From Delphinapterus leucas (lineage: Eukaryota; Chordata; Mammalia; Artiodactyla; Monodontidae): DNA of 64,000 nucleotides. The stretch is from the NCBI RefSeq assembly GCF_002288925.2, contig NW_022098076.1, positions 90,008,182-90,072,181 on the forward strand, written 5' to 3'. How positions within the stretch are numbered: the first letter of the stretch is position 1; each line of letters opens with the position of its first letter. Of the stretch, positions 10,434 to 21,850 are shown piece by piece. Under the pieces are notes generated by a model. The model did no database searches. It was not told the origin of the DNA and saw nothing but the letters and a program-made list of their open reading frames with translations. Made by a program: the position numbers and the translations under genes.

Positions 10434-10808
10434 ATCATTGTATTACTTTGCTAGGGCTACTGAAACAAAATACGGTAGGCGGCTGTATTTCCTCACAGTT
10501 CTGGAGGCTTGAAATCCAAGATCAAGGCATGGGCAGGGTTCGTTCCTTCTGAGGCCTCCCTCTTTGGCTTGCAGACGGCCGTCTTCTTGCTGTGTCCTCA
10601 CGTGGTCTGCTTTCTGTGCGTGTCTGTGTCCTAATCTCCTCCTCTTACAAGGACACCGGTCATACTGGGTTACACCCCACCCATATGACCTCATTTAACC
10701 TTAATTACCTCTTTAAAGACCCCATTTCCAAATCCAGTCACATTCTGAGGTACTGGGGCTTAGGACTTCAATATATGAATTTGGGAGTGGACACTCCATA
10801 ACAATCAT
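10434..10808 (-). mobile_element. Complete solo MaLR/MLT1-like LTR with 5-bp TSD
   Basis: The LTR spans 10439-10803 (365 bp). On the minus strand it begins tgttatggagtgtccactcc and ends with the ...agcaaagtaataca type terminus. Characteristic phrases include cttgctgtgtcctcacgtgg and cctcatttaaccttaattac on the plus strand. The direct repeat atcat flanks it at 10434-10438 and 10804-10808, so it is a complete insertion that lost its internal region by LTR-LTR recombination. Confidence 0.85.
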
Positions 10809-10900
10809 TATTATTTAATCTTTCCACAACCAAGTAAAAAGGTTATTAAAGATAAAGAAACTGAGACCAAAAAAATGTCTCTAACTGCCTGGGGCTTTTA
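10809..10900 (-). repeat. MIR-like fragment
   Basis: The phrases ttatttaatctttccacaac and aaagataaagaaactgagac fit an antisense MIR core. The fragment is short and diverged. Confidence 0.4.
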
Positions 10901-12449
10901 GGACTCGCTGCCCACTGGGGGGAGTGGTCAGGGGACACTGCAGCTATGCCAAGGTCAAAGTCTCCCAGGGTGGTCCAGCCAATGACTGGGAGGTAGGGGA
11001 GCTTGGCCATTTCCACCAACGAGGACCTCCCCTAATGGGCAGGTCTGCTCCGGGCCTCCCAGACAGGCAGGGACTTTGTAGGGTCTGCACGGTGCGTGGG
11101 CTGAGAGCTTTCCCCCCAGTGCCCCTACCTCTCTTTTCGCGGTTGTTTGTCCCCAATAAGCCTTTTGAGTGCCTCCCTCCATCTCGGCTGCCACAGATGG
11201 TAACAGACCCCAGACTGCCTGACCACCCCTGGTCGTGGGAAGATACACCATACAGAACAACTTCCCCTTCATGCTCAGTCATCCTTAGAGGTGCTGGTTG
11301 GTGGGCAGGGATGGGGTGTCAGGCATGCACTGCATACCATACACCCCTTAAAAATATTGGAAATTGCTCAAAACTGATACTCTCACCTACACTGGGCTTG
11401 CATAGACGTTTTCTGGAGTGATGCAATGGAATTGGTCACAGTGACCGGGGCAGGAGATACCAGGGTGCAGTGGGCTGGGTGGGAAGAATTTTCTATTCCT
11501 GAGGCCTGGATTCTTTGTGAAGACTCAAGCTTAGGAACCCTCAGCACAGCCCCCTTTCAAGGCCCTGGGAGAGGGGATGGGGGTCCCAATGTGCTCATAA
11601 GGACCTATGCTTTTGTGAGAGCTGCCAAAGTTTTTCTTCTTAAAGAGGGGCCCTGGAATTGTCTAAACTTCAGACCCCACAAAACTGAGCTCCGTCCCCA
11701 CTTTTCACAAACATCCTTCCCTACACGTTAAAATGTTACCACGGGCACGTGTTACAGCTTAACCGTGTTTTCGTTGCTATGTTACAACCCAGAATGAACA
11801 GGAGAGGATGTAGAAAGGGAGGGAAATTAACATACGGTTCAACCGCTAGAAAGAAAGACCTTGGCAGAGCAAAGAAGGGAAATACTGGAGACTGAAAAGG
11901 ATTTTTACAAATCAAACACCGAAACGAAATGACTCCTCAAAACTCCTGGGAGTGGTGGTATTTGCTGTGGAGGAAAAACACGGGGGTTGCTTTCCTGGGT
12001 GATGCCATGTAAGGTTCCATGAGAAACAGCAATGAAACCGGCAGTCAAAGCATGCTTCCTGACCTCCCTTCACATCCTGCAGGGAACGTTAGCCCACAAG
12101 CAGGGAACAACAGAATGCTGAAACGGGGAAAAGCAGGGCTGCCAGGACGGCAAGTTGTGCTCAGACCACCTGCGCAGTGATTCACACGCCCTCCCGGGGG
12201 CTGAGAGTGGCTCACAGACCTTGCTTCCCTACCGTCACCGGGATCCCAGACCCACCAGCCCTGCAGATGTCTGCGCCATTGAGAGGAAGATAATTGCCCC
12301 CGTTGCGTTTCCTTTTACGAAGCCCTTCAAACGTGGTTTTCCCTAGAAGAGTAGCAGAGCTTTCCAATAAATACGCTTTCTTGTAATTCTCACGCAAGTC
12401 AGGGCGGTGAGGCAGACCCCCTTGGTGTCCAGTTTTCTCAAGCAGTGAA
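10901..12449. other. Unassigned DNA
   Basis: I recognise no gene or repeat. Open frames of 165 (+), 112 and 105 (-) codons near 10924-11421 overlap each other on opposite strands and look non-coding. Confidence 0.45.
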
Positions 12450-12645
12450 AAGAATCATCAGACTGTTCTAGACCCAGCTGCACCCCAACCAACTAAGCAA
12501 GTGACTTAGGGCTTCTGACGTAACCCCTCCTGTCGCAGTTTCGCCATCCGTAAAAAGGAATCATGACATTTTTTGAGAAGCTCAAAAGAAATCACGCTTC
12601 TGAGAGAGCCGTAAAAACCAGAGTGCTTTCCAAACATTAAGACTT
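12450..12645 (+). repeat. MIR fragment
   Basis: The order aagcaagtgacttagggctt, then gtcgcagtttcgccatccgt, then aaaaaggaatcatgaca matches the sense MIR core (gtgacttgggc..cctcagtttcctcatctgtaaaatggg). It is diverged. Confidence 0.5.
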
Positions 12646-12652
12646 TATCATT

Positions 12653-13079
12653 CACAGCTTTGTGGGGGTTTTTTTACATCTTTATTGGAGTATAATTTCT
12701 TTACAATAGTGTGTTAGTTTCTGCTTTATAACAAAGTGAATCAGCTATACATATACATATGTTCCCATATCTCTTCCCTCTTGNNNNNNNNNNNNNNNNN
12801 NNNNNNNNNNNNNNNNNNNNNNNNNNNNNNNNNNNNNNNNNNNNNNNNNNNNNNNNNNNNNNNNNNNNNNNNNNNNNNNNNNNATATGTCCATGCCTCTC
12901 TCTCGCTTTGTCACAGCTTACCCTTCCCCCTCCCCATATACCCTGAGAAAACCATAATTCAAAAAGAGTCATGTACCAATATGTTCATTGCAGCTCTATT
13001 TACAATAGCCAGGAGATGGAAACAACCTAAGTGTCCGTCATCAGATGAATGGATAAAGAAGATGTGACACAGCTTTGTG
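12653..13079 (-). mobile_element. L1 3' end with 5' inversion (twin priming) and an internal gap
   Basis: Bases 12665 to about 12937 are the antisense 3' end of an L1 (poly-T, then ctttattggagtataatttc). From about 12938 the sequence switches to sense L1 (tataccctgagaaaaccata) and runs to 13067. The exact 12-bp repeat cacagctttgtg at 12653-12664 and 13068-13079 brackets the whole structure, so it is one insertion event. Both pieces match the uninverted L1 copy at 57242-57934. Confidence 0.92.
12784..12883. other. Assembly gap of 100 N
   Basis: Exactly 100 N lie inside the twin-primed L1. Comparison with the L1 copy at 57242 suggests that about 124 bp of L1 3' UTR is missing (equivalent to 57685-57808), including a G-rich tract. 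Confidence 0.97.
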
Positions 13080-14289
13080 TTTTGATGTGGAAATTTTGGT
13101 TGTAACTTAACCCAGAATTATACTGGAGCCAAGAGCAAGTCTTCTAGATAAATTCCCTCTGAGGAGATCATCATTCTGCTGTAAAGGCTGTGTCTCGTCT
13201 GATATTCCCTCATTTCTATGCATGTACCCGTAGGTCTTCCTCATCTTTCAAACCCTTTGATCAGGTTAATACTCACCTTGCCCATATTTCACATCTTTCC
13301 TCTTCATAATTCAGCCCTGCCTACTAGATTCATTGCTCCATTCAGCAAATTGCACAGAACTTCTGGCAGCCCCACTGCTAGACCAGAGACGCATGGGGAA
13401 AACATCCAGACAGACGCTGGTTATGAAGCAGTGAAGTAACTGCTGACATGGGGCCAGGTACCCCAGGCCCTGGGAACACTAAGGAGGGTGTGATCAGGGC
13501 ACAGGATCAGATTTTATTAGTTTTAGTTTCTTCTTATTCCTCTTTCCCAAAGCCTGGGAATTTGCACAGATCTTTGAGGTGACCAAATCTGGATGAGTTT
13601 GTTGAAAATGAATTAGAAAACAGAGACATAATTTGAAATAAATGAATCACTTAGAAGGAAAAACATATTCCAGGTCTAATGTACAATTAAAGAGTTGATG
13701 ATCCAAGGACACTTCCTCTATTCTAGAGTATTCTAGAGAGGAATATAAGAAGACATGACTCAGAGTGAAAGCAAAGCCCAAAAGATAGCACAAGTGAACT
13801 AGACCTAGAAAGATGGTCAGCAAACGGGAATCTTTCACCAGTTGAGACCAAGGTCATTCTTGAGGATTTATGCACCGAAGTTTTCAGTTTGTAGGATTAA
13901 GAGAACCTTATAAGTCAGTTGTGTGTTAGATCACTTGCAAAAGCTTTTTAAAGTCAGGCATTGTGTGTGATGTGAAGTTATTGTTCTGAGAACACGTCAT
14001 CGGAGAACAAGTCCTTATCTGACCAAAACAAATAGACTGGACCGTCAGTGTTGACGTCGCTGCTTGATGGTTTTGGAAGTGACACAATTCTAAAAGCACG
14101 ATCACCCACTGTTAACGAAAAATTAAATGAGAGGCCATACTTAGTGCAAAACATAAAAAGCCCAGCCAGGGAAAGACTCATGTGAGTTTCCCCCAGCAGG
14201 ACATTCCTCTCTCTTCTGCGCACTCTGGGAACTTGAATCTCGACCCTACTTGCCAGTGAGGACCCCTGATCAGAACCCTCCCCCTTATC
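13080..14289. other. Unassigned DNA
   Basis: No gene is seen. A small near-tandem duplication attctagagt/attctagaga lies near 13720-13741. The 129-codon minus frame at 13978-14367 has no recognisable relative. Confidence 0.5.
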
Positions 14290-14475
14290 CCAAGATCTGG
14301 GTTCAGATCCCAGCTCTGTTACTCCCCAGCCCTGTGAGCTAATTCTTTGGCTTCTCCAAACCTTCATTTTCTCAACTGAACTAGAGATAATGGTGCTTGG
14401 TCTCAGGGTTGCTATGGGAATTCATCGTGACACTGTGTGCGGCATTACGAAAGTGCTCAATAAAAGTTAAATATT
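14290..14475 (+). repeat. MIR, interrupted at its 3' end by a CHR SINE
   Basis: Sense MIR phrases appear in order: ctgggttcagatcccagctc, tgttactccc..ctgtgagc, then cttcattttctcaactgaac and gtgctcaataaaagttaaat. The CHR SINE at 14476 sits in the MIR tail; the MIR-like AT tail resumes at 14686. Confidence 0.75.
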
Positions 14476-14693
14476 GGGGCTTCCCTGGTGGCGCAGTGGT
14501 TGAGGGTCCGCCTGCCGATGCAGGGGACACGGGTTCGTGCCCCGGTCCGGGAAGATCCCACATGCCGCGGAGCGGCTGGGCCCGTGAGCCATGGCCGCTG
14601 AGCCTGCGCGTCCGGAGCCTGTGCTCCGCAGCAGGAGAGGCCACAACAGTGAGAGGCCCGTGTGCCACACCCCCCAAAAATAAGATAAATATT
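14468..14693 (+). mobile_element. CHR-type SINE, short form
   Basis: The body starts at 14476 (ggggcttccctggtggcgca) and ends near 14666 in a variant terminus (gcccgtgtgccacacccccc) before a short A-rich tail. The TSD taaatatt lies at 14468-14475 and 14686-14693. Confidence 0.93.
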
Positions 14694-15439
14694 ATTATAA
14701 AAGATAGATAGATATTATTATCAATTAATGTTTCCTGAAGGAGTCCCCTGAACCCAAAGTGTTGCCAAGATTGCAGAAAGGATTAGTATTGCAAGAAGGG
14801 TATACGTTAAACATCTCATCTAAGTATGGTAATGGCCAAGACAGAGGGCAAATTCTTAACAAAAGAAATCCCCCCACCCAGCTCCTGCCAAGCAGATCCT
14901 CTTCCGAGTCCCTCCTTCTAACTCTATTTAAATTATGGTGTCCTTCTGAGCGTCCTCGCACCAAGAATTTAATACAGATATAGCCCTTTCCTTCTCATTC
15001 TTTCTCTCTCTCTCTCAGGCGCTTGATGTTCACAATTTAAGTACAGCCTCCAAGCCTTCACCACAGACGTTTCCAGAGCTTTGGATTCCTGAACCCTGAA
15101 GGCTGCTGCACAGAACTACATAGCATGCAAGCCTGGGGAGTTTCACTCCTCCCCCATGAGGGCTCGGAGGAAGACTGGCTGTCTCCGGTTTTCCTCACCT
15201 TCCAGAACCCTGGGTGGAACAGAAGTAATTCGATGCACCGCTCATTGTGTCTTTGTGTTTTTGCTTGTTTTATTGGGAAGAGAATTTCCAGATGAGGTGC
15301 TGCGTTCCTCAGTCTCACAGGGGCCCCTGTTCCTTCCTGTGTGCCTCTTCACCAAGCACTTGCCACGCTTCCCCCAGCAGCAGCAGCCTGAGATTTTCCT
15401 GAAAGAGTAGAGCTGATGCTTATTTAAACACTTACTTAA
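14694..15439. other. Unassigned DNA
   Basis: No gene or sure repeat. The pyrimidine run tttctttctctctctctctcag (14998-15019, shown here in part) ends in an acceptor-like AG, but no exon can be recognised after it. Confidence 0.45.
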
Positions 15440-17340
15440 AAGCTGTTCTTGTGCTGTTGACCATCAATAGGGTCAACATCTGGGCTAGAAGCACGTAGAT
15501 GGGCCAATGGAAGTGCACAAGGAGTGTGAAGATCTTTGGGTCCCATGCTAACGCCCACCAGAGAGCACCCCTCATAGAAAAGGCACTAAACAGCCCAGCA
15601 GAGGGATAACTCAGCCAGTTAAAGTCAGCCAGCCTCTGTCATTAGCCACCCCAGCACTGGCCCAATGGGTTCACAAAAGGAATGGCAGCAGTGACAGGAA
15701 TGGAGACAATGCATGACTCAACAGCTGTTTCATCCTGCCTGTGCCACCACCAAATCTGCCAGCAACAGAAACCAACGCTGAGCCCCTGATGGGGCACAAT
15801 TTCAGTCCCACCAACCGTCTAGGGGTAAGTTGATTACATTGAGACCCTGACACCCTGGAAAGGCATTTGTCTTGACTGCAGTTGACATGAATTCAGTATG
15901 TGTTTGCTATTACCGGCAAGGCCTCAGCCAACATTGTCTGGGGACTTGGAAATTTTCAATCCATCTATATAAGACACTACACACCATCACTCTGAACCAA
16001 GGGCTGTATGTTAAGGCAAAGGAGGGCCCAGTACCATAGGATCCAATGGTCCTATCCTGTATAGCATCACCCAGAGCCTCCTGGCCTGAGAGAAGGTAGA
16101 ATGGCCTTTGTAGGGTGAAGCTGAGGATCCATCTTGGAGATGATACCTTTCAAGGATGGGACTCCATCTTCCTGAATTCAATATCCACCCTTAAACAACA
16201 AGCATTATATGGTAGTGTATCCCCGGTAGGTAGACCATGCAGCTTCAGGAACCAATACGTACAACTAGGAGTAGCTCCACTTACCATCATTCCCAGTGAC
16301 CCACTTGGGGGAATATGTGTTTCCTTCTTCATAATTTTAGGATCTGTGAGTGTAGAGGTCCTGGCTCTCCGAGGTGAAAGGCTTCTACCAAGAAACACAG
16401 CAAGAGTCCTATTAAGCTTTAAGATCCAGCTGCCCCTTCTCTTCCAGGTCTTTGTGACAAGAAAGCAGCAAGCAAGGAAAGGAGTCTTCATAATGGCCCT
16501 GGTCTTCACAGTCAGCAGGAGGCTGGTTTACCATCACACAGTAGGTTTAAGAGAAGAATATGCTTGGCAGCCGAGCAATCCTCTGGTATTTCCCTGCCAA
16601 AGCTTGGTGGTAAATGGACAAGCCCAGCATCCATGGCCTAAGCAGAGCATGGTGACCAGGGTTCAACCCACTCAGAGATGTGGGTCTTGGTCACCCTCTG
16701 CAGGTAAGCCATGCAGACAAGCAGAGGTGCCATCCAAGGGTTGGGGTACTTCCTAATGGGAGTAGACCAGCCACAGCAAGGTGGATATTATCTGTCCCAC
16801 TAACCTTCCCCTTCTGAGACTCCTCTGGAAATCAGACCAACCAAAATCCCAGAGGAGCTGTTCCCGGATTGGTAACGTGGTCATATGAAACACGTGGCTC
16901 CAGCATGTCAGGTGGATGGTATCGGATCATGTGATGGGACACCCTGATCCCCCTTCAGGACTGGGACCTTCCTTCCCCCAGCAGCTGAAGTCATGGCTGA
17001 TGATGACCCACTGCCGAGTCCCCCAGCTTCCCGGGGCTGCTGAGATCAAGGTCACACTCCTTCCTGAGGACAGCCTGCATCCAATGACTAGTGGATGCAA
17101 AGGTACAAGGCTCAGCCCATGGGTTCGATTCAGGACAACTCTGAATGCCATCCCAGCCCCAGAGCTTCCCATAGGGTAAGCCGAGGTCTCCGCTGCAACT
17201 GCATTGCAGTTCAACCTCTCCCTCTGCCCAGTCTGAGCCCATCATGCTCCTCAACGTACGTCCTGCACCCAAACTCTATCAGGCTCTAGAGGAACCTCAC
17301 CTGAGACACCTGGGCAAGGAGCCACTGCCCTCTGTTATTT
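15440..17340 (+). mobile_element. Degraded ERVL internal region: integrase and dUTPase remnants
   Basis: This is a relic of an ERVL-type endogenous retrovirus. At 15440-15970 the translation resembles the integrase N-terminal zinc-binding region. A Cys-rich CHHQIC segment sits near 15747, followed by VDYIE, where the first catalytic Asp of the core is expected. Most of the integrase core is then missing. From 16115 to 16756 an open frame of 213 codons covers a dUTPase-like domain with frame-preserving decay; recognisable pieces include LPRNTARVLL and REEYAWQP. Sequence typical of the ERVL 3' internal region follows to about 17340. Several stops and the core deletion make it non-functional. 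No flanking LTR pair was identified. Confidence 0.75.
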
Positions 17341-18440
17341 CAGTTCATCAATAAGACCCTTACCAGAGTATCAGGTTAATATTGACCCCCTACCGCATAT
17401 AAAACACTGCACTTAGTAGGCCTGGGGAGTACAAAGACATTTATTTCAGTTCAGCCAACATACAGTAAGCACTTTTGCTGTAACAAGGTGAGGTACTTGA
17501 GATAAAAACAAGAAAAAGAAACATCCTTCCCTCCTGTGGTTGGGGAAGGGGCAGACCACCAGATGGCTTATGCACAAGGCTAGAACGGAGAAGAAAGAAA
17601 AGGCAGCAAGGTTTTTAGAAGGCTCAAGGTCAAGCTCACAGTCAAGGAAAGCTCACATCTCGCTTTGGCCACCTTTACCCTATCTGCGATTACTCCCAGC
17701 ATGCAACGCATTCTGCTCATCGCAAACCTCTCTTAACTTCACAAACAGTAGTTGAGGACCAGACAGGAGAGTCGTTTCAAGCGCAGGCAGCTGTCCCCTG
17801 AGATCGGATACTCAAAGTCTCTGATCAAAGTCTCAGGCAAAGGGGAGCAGAGCTCTGCCAGCGGGAATGAGCCTCCTGGGAGAAAGGAGAGCCAGTCCTA
17901 GGAGGACCACTGAACGCCAAGTTCCACAGTGACCTCCATTCCTGTGATGACTTAGCAGCTCAGGTCCTTAGTGGGCATCTAGGAAAGTTCAGTGGGGAAC
18001 GCACTCAAGGGCAAGCAGTGTGGAGGAGTAGAACCCTAGGGCAGTTATTGTCTTTGCATCTGATGGGGTCCAGCCTTGGAAAAGAGAAAGCTTTCTTATC
18101 CCACCAGTTAACAAAGGCACCACCCCTTCTGAAATAAGATCCACGAAAGCCATTTGGCTTATTTAAGCACACGGAACTTGGTAACTGAGAATGTGAAGAT
18201 GCCACACACAGAATCCATCTCTCTGTTCCATGATTTCCCGTTGAATCCCTGTTGTCCCCTCTGGGGATGGAATTGAGCTGGGATGGTTCAGACAAGGAGT
18301 AACAGCCAGGAAGAAGATTTCCAAAGCTAGCATCTACACCCCAGGTCTTCAATAAGCCAGAGATTTTCTTCTAATCTGCTGGTGAGCCGCAGCCCAAGCA
18401 TCGAAGAGTAGGTACATCCTGAAATAAGGTGCACGGGGCA
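17341..18440. other. Unassigned DNA
   Basis: No gene is seen. The stretch 17420-17485 (ttcagttcagccaacataca, gtaagcactt) is faintly L2/MIR-like. Confidence 0.45.
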
Positions 18441-18866
18441 TGCATTTCCTCAAGCTGCTGTAACAGCTGACCACAAACTCGGAGGTTTACAACACAAATG
18501 TACTCTCTTACAGTTCTAGAAGCCAGAAGCTCAAATCAGGGTGTCAGCAGGGCCACACTCCCTATGAAGGCACTGGAGGAGAATCTTTTCTTGTCTTGCC
18601 CAGCTGCTGGCAGCTCCAGGCATCCCTTGGCTTGTGGCTGCATCACTCCAGCCTCTGCCCCCATCTTCACCTGGCCTTCCCTCTGTGTTTTCCTCTGATA
18701 AGGAAACTTATTGGATTTAGGTTCCCCCAGTTAATCCAGGGTGATATCTCAGGATCCTGAACTTTATACCTGCAAAAACCCTTTTCCCAAATAAGGTCAC
18801 ATTTATAGGTATTGGGGGCGAGAATGTGGACATATATTTTGGGGGCCACCATTCAACCCAGAACAC
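18441..18866 (-). mobile_element. MaLR/MLT1-like LTR
   Basis: Plus-strand phrases of the antisense LTR are in order: ctgctgtaacagctgaccac, cttacagttctagaagccag, gtgtcagcagggccacactc, cttggcttgtggctgcatca, and cttttcccaaataaggtcac, ending in accattcaacccagaacac. Ends are approximate and no TSD was found. Confidence 0.7.
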
Positions 18867-20519
18867 ATAGTAACCTTACTACACGTGGTAGCTTACTGGG
18901 GAGTCCAACAGAAGTGTTAAGTGTTTTGTTTTTTTTTTTAACGCTAAAGACATTAACACCCTCTGCACATAAAGACTCTTTCCAAGGTCCCCCTGCAGCC
19001 AGATGTGGCCTTGTTACTAAATGCTGGTCGGCAAGGTGTAAACAGAAGTGTCGAATGGCAGCTTCCAGGAAACATTCTTAAAAGACAGCTAGACCAAGCC
19101 TTTTTACTTCTTGTTCCTTTAAGCAGCCTGAAATGTAGATGCATTGAAAGTCTGGTGGCCGTTTTCACCCATGAGGATGAGGGCTACATCCTCTGGTGGC
19201 AGAGCAATGCTTCAGAAGGAATCCATGTCTCCCCAGACCTCATGGAGCCCCCTACTCGGGCTGGACTCCCTCCCCCTGAACTTAACGCAAGAAAGGAAGA
19301 GACTTCTCTCTTGTTTCAGACCTCTTCTATTGGGGTTTCTCTGATGTATGTGGCCAGATCTAATCTCAGCTAAACAAGGACCCACCTATAGTTGGAGGGA
19401 CAGTCTCAGAAACACAGTGGACTAGGAGAGCCACTGTGGATCGTACCCCCTTTCCAAAATAGTCTTCTGCCGTGCACGAGATCTGATTTCAACGTCTCCA
19501 GAAATCTAGGATGTCCTGAATCGCTCTCTGGCTGCTTTTCCAGGATGGAGACCTGGACTCCAGGACTGGCCCAGGACCACCCATGGAGGTCTCTGCAAAG
19601 CCAGGTCCTATGGCCAGGAAAAGGAAGCTCCATTTCTCTACCAAACTAAGTCAGGGCATTATCAGGGAACGAAATGGATCAGATGGGGTTTGGAAGATGC
19701 CTTTCATTCTTCCCACTGTTGACACCCAAGACTGTGCATCCCTGAAGGTCCATCTTTGCAAATATTTGGACTTTCAAAGTCTGTTCCAGTCTTCCCTGGA
19801 GCATCAATTACAAAGGCCCAACGTGTGTCCCATTGATGGCAAATCTCCTTGCAAGACTCCCCAGTAAGCAGGAACTGTCCCCTTCACAGGGACTAGCAAT
19901 AGACAGGATGATGTGCACAAGGGCTCCAAACACCATAGGCTCATAGACCCCAAGTGAGGGCCATGCTTGGTTGGATGCTCTTCTGTTGCCATCTTGAAAT
20001 TCTTAATCATTTCTGAACTGGGGCCCTGCATTTTTATTTTGCACTGGGATGCACAAATTATGTAGCCAGTTTCTCAAATGTGTACCAGGTTCTCCCGGGA
20101 CTCAGGAAATAGCTTCTCATAGATGGTACATATAAGGCTGGTTCACCCATTTCTCCACTTTTGGTCACTAGAGATATAAAAACGCCCCCTGTTCAAATGC
20201 CCAGTGCCAGGAGACCTGTGTGGCCATAAAACCAGATAACACATACAAGTCAGACAGATGAGATCATTTGTACTTAGACAGCCAGGCACCCTCTAATCTT
20301 AACACACCTGAAGTGTTGATAAGGTTTTCCCCGTTCGGTAGATGGAAGGACTGAGAACAGGGAGGGACCCTCACCACTGAACAGTGCCTGGAACCCATTA
20401 GGGGTTCATTAAATCTCTACTGAATATTGAAATATTGTTTGAGAGATGTCCTTACTTTGTTGCATTGAAGGCAGATTTTGAGATGAGATAACAGGTGACC
20501 TACACAACACTGGGCATGA
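18867..20519. other. Unassigned DNA
   Basis: No recognisable gene or repeat. Open frames of up to 122 codons near 19005-19373 have no known relative. Confidence 0.45.
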
Positions 20520-20610
20520 AATGCTTGAACATCAACTATTCATTCAACAAATGTTTACTGGGCCCCCTCCATATACCAGGACCATGCTAGGTGCGAGGGT
20601 GCCATAACAG
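20520..20610 (-). repeat. L2 3' end fragment, antisense
   Basis: The phrases attcattcaacaaatgttta, ctgggccccctcc and accatgctaggtgcgag are the antisense L2 3' terminus (attcaacaaatatttattgagc..gtgccaggcac). Confidence 0.6.
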
Positions 20611-21544
20611 GCCCCGAGTGCAGCTCCTGGGCACTGTCTGCTGGTATTACATGTGATAAACCATGGTCCGCCTGGATGAGGGATCCATTTTCAGTTGGGA
20701 CCTTGAATCAAAAAACTCCCTGTCTTCCCGAAGGGAATGAAGAGATTAAACAAAGCCCTCCATCACCATAGTCCAGGGACATGCATTGACTGTGGCAGGT
20801 AACTGACACATGAACAAAGATTACTAAATGAAAAAGAGAAGTTACTTTGGTGAAAACAAGTCAAGTATTCCACCAGCCCTTCTGCAGAGCAGACTGCGGG
20901 GAGCCTGCACGGTGATCTATTGATTTCTGCTTCAAGTGAACTTTGAGCTATGGCATTAGAGCCAAGGCATTAGAGCCAAGCCAATTAGTCCCAAGTAGCT
21001 AGAAGGAGGCTTTTTTTAAAGTACTATATTTTTAGCACAATCTCTACTGAATGAGAACAATGGGAAACAGAGAGAAAATCAGCAGAAATTGGGAGACGAG
21101 AAAACGAGATGACTCAGCAGTGAGATAATCCCTTTGCCACATGGTTCAAGGCTTGTCACGGCCTCAATGAAAGACACCCACCAGGCAGGACACACACTTG
21201 CCCAGCCACGGAGGATCTTGGTGAAGACTCTGGTACCCAGAATCAAGCAAAATCCCTCCAAGGGTCCTGTCTTCACAAGACATCGCTATGGGTGTCTGTC
21301 ATTCATTTTAAACTGGCACCCTCACAGGGAGTGAAACACATCCAAAGTATCCAAAAGACCAGAAATATACATTTAATAAAATTGATAAAAATGAACATTT
21401 TTCAAATTGCAGAATTCATTTATTACAAACTTATCATCTTCCTAACACTTTTCCTGTCTTCATCTGAGAATCCCATCTCCCTGAGAAAGTCCAAGCCACT
21501 CCTCTCGCCAACATAAGTGAAAAGTACCTCCTTTTAAAAAAAGT
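20611..21544. other. Unassigned DNA
   Basis: No gene. It contains the perfect 14-bp tandem duplication listed at 20952-20979. Confidence 0.5.
20952..20979. repeat. Perfect 14-bp tandem duplication
   Basis: The unit ggcattagagccaa occurs twice head to tail without mismatch (20952-20965 and 20966-20979). A recent replication-slippage duplication is the simplest reading. Confidence 0.95.
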
Positions 21545-21850
21545 TGTTTATTTAATTATCAGTAACATTGGACATATTTTCATAAGTTTATCATCCATGT
21601 GAATTTCTTCTTTTTTGTGAATTTTCTCCTTTCAGACTTCACCAGTTTTTCTTTGGGTTATTTTTTTTATTGATTTGTCCATCAGATATGATTCAAATAT
21701 TTTCTCCAGTTCTTGTGGGTCTGATAAATTTTTAGCACCTTGTACCATTCAGAAGTTTGGGGATGTTATTGTTTTATTTTGGTTCAGTTTGGTTTTTAAG
21801 TTTTACGCAGTCCTGTGTTAATAATTTCAGCCTTGGTCTCGTGCTAAGAA
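21545..21850 (-). mobile_element. Old L1 fragment, antisense
   Basis: Phrases such as cagatatgattcaaatatttt, tctccagttcttgtgggtct and accattcagaagtttgggga (parts of each) match the antisense L1 segment that reads ...cagatatg..caaatattttctcccag. Diverged; ends uncertain. Confidence 0.55.

Noticed and set aside
12736..13067. Open frames crossing the N gap
   Set aside because: They consist of unknown residues across 100 N and L1 sequence.
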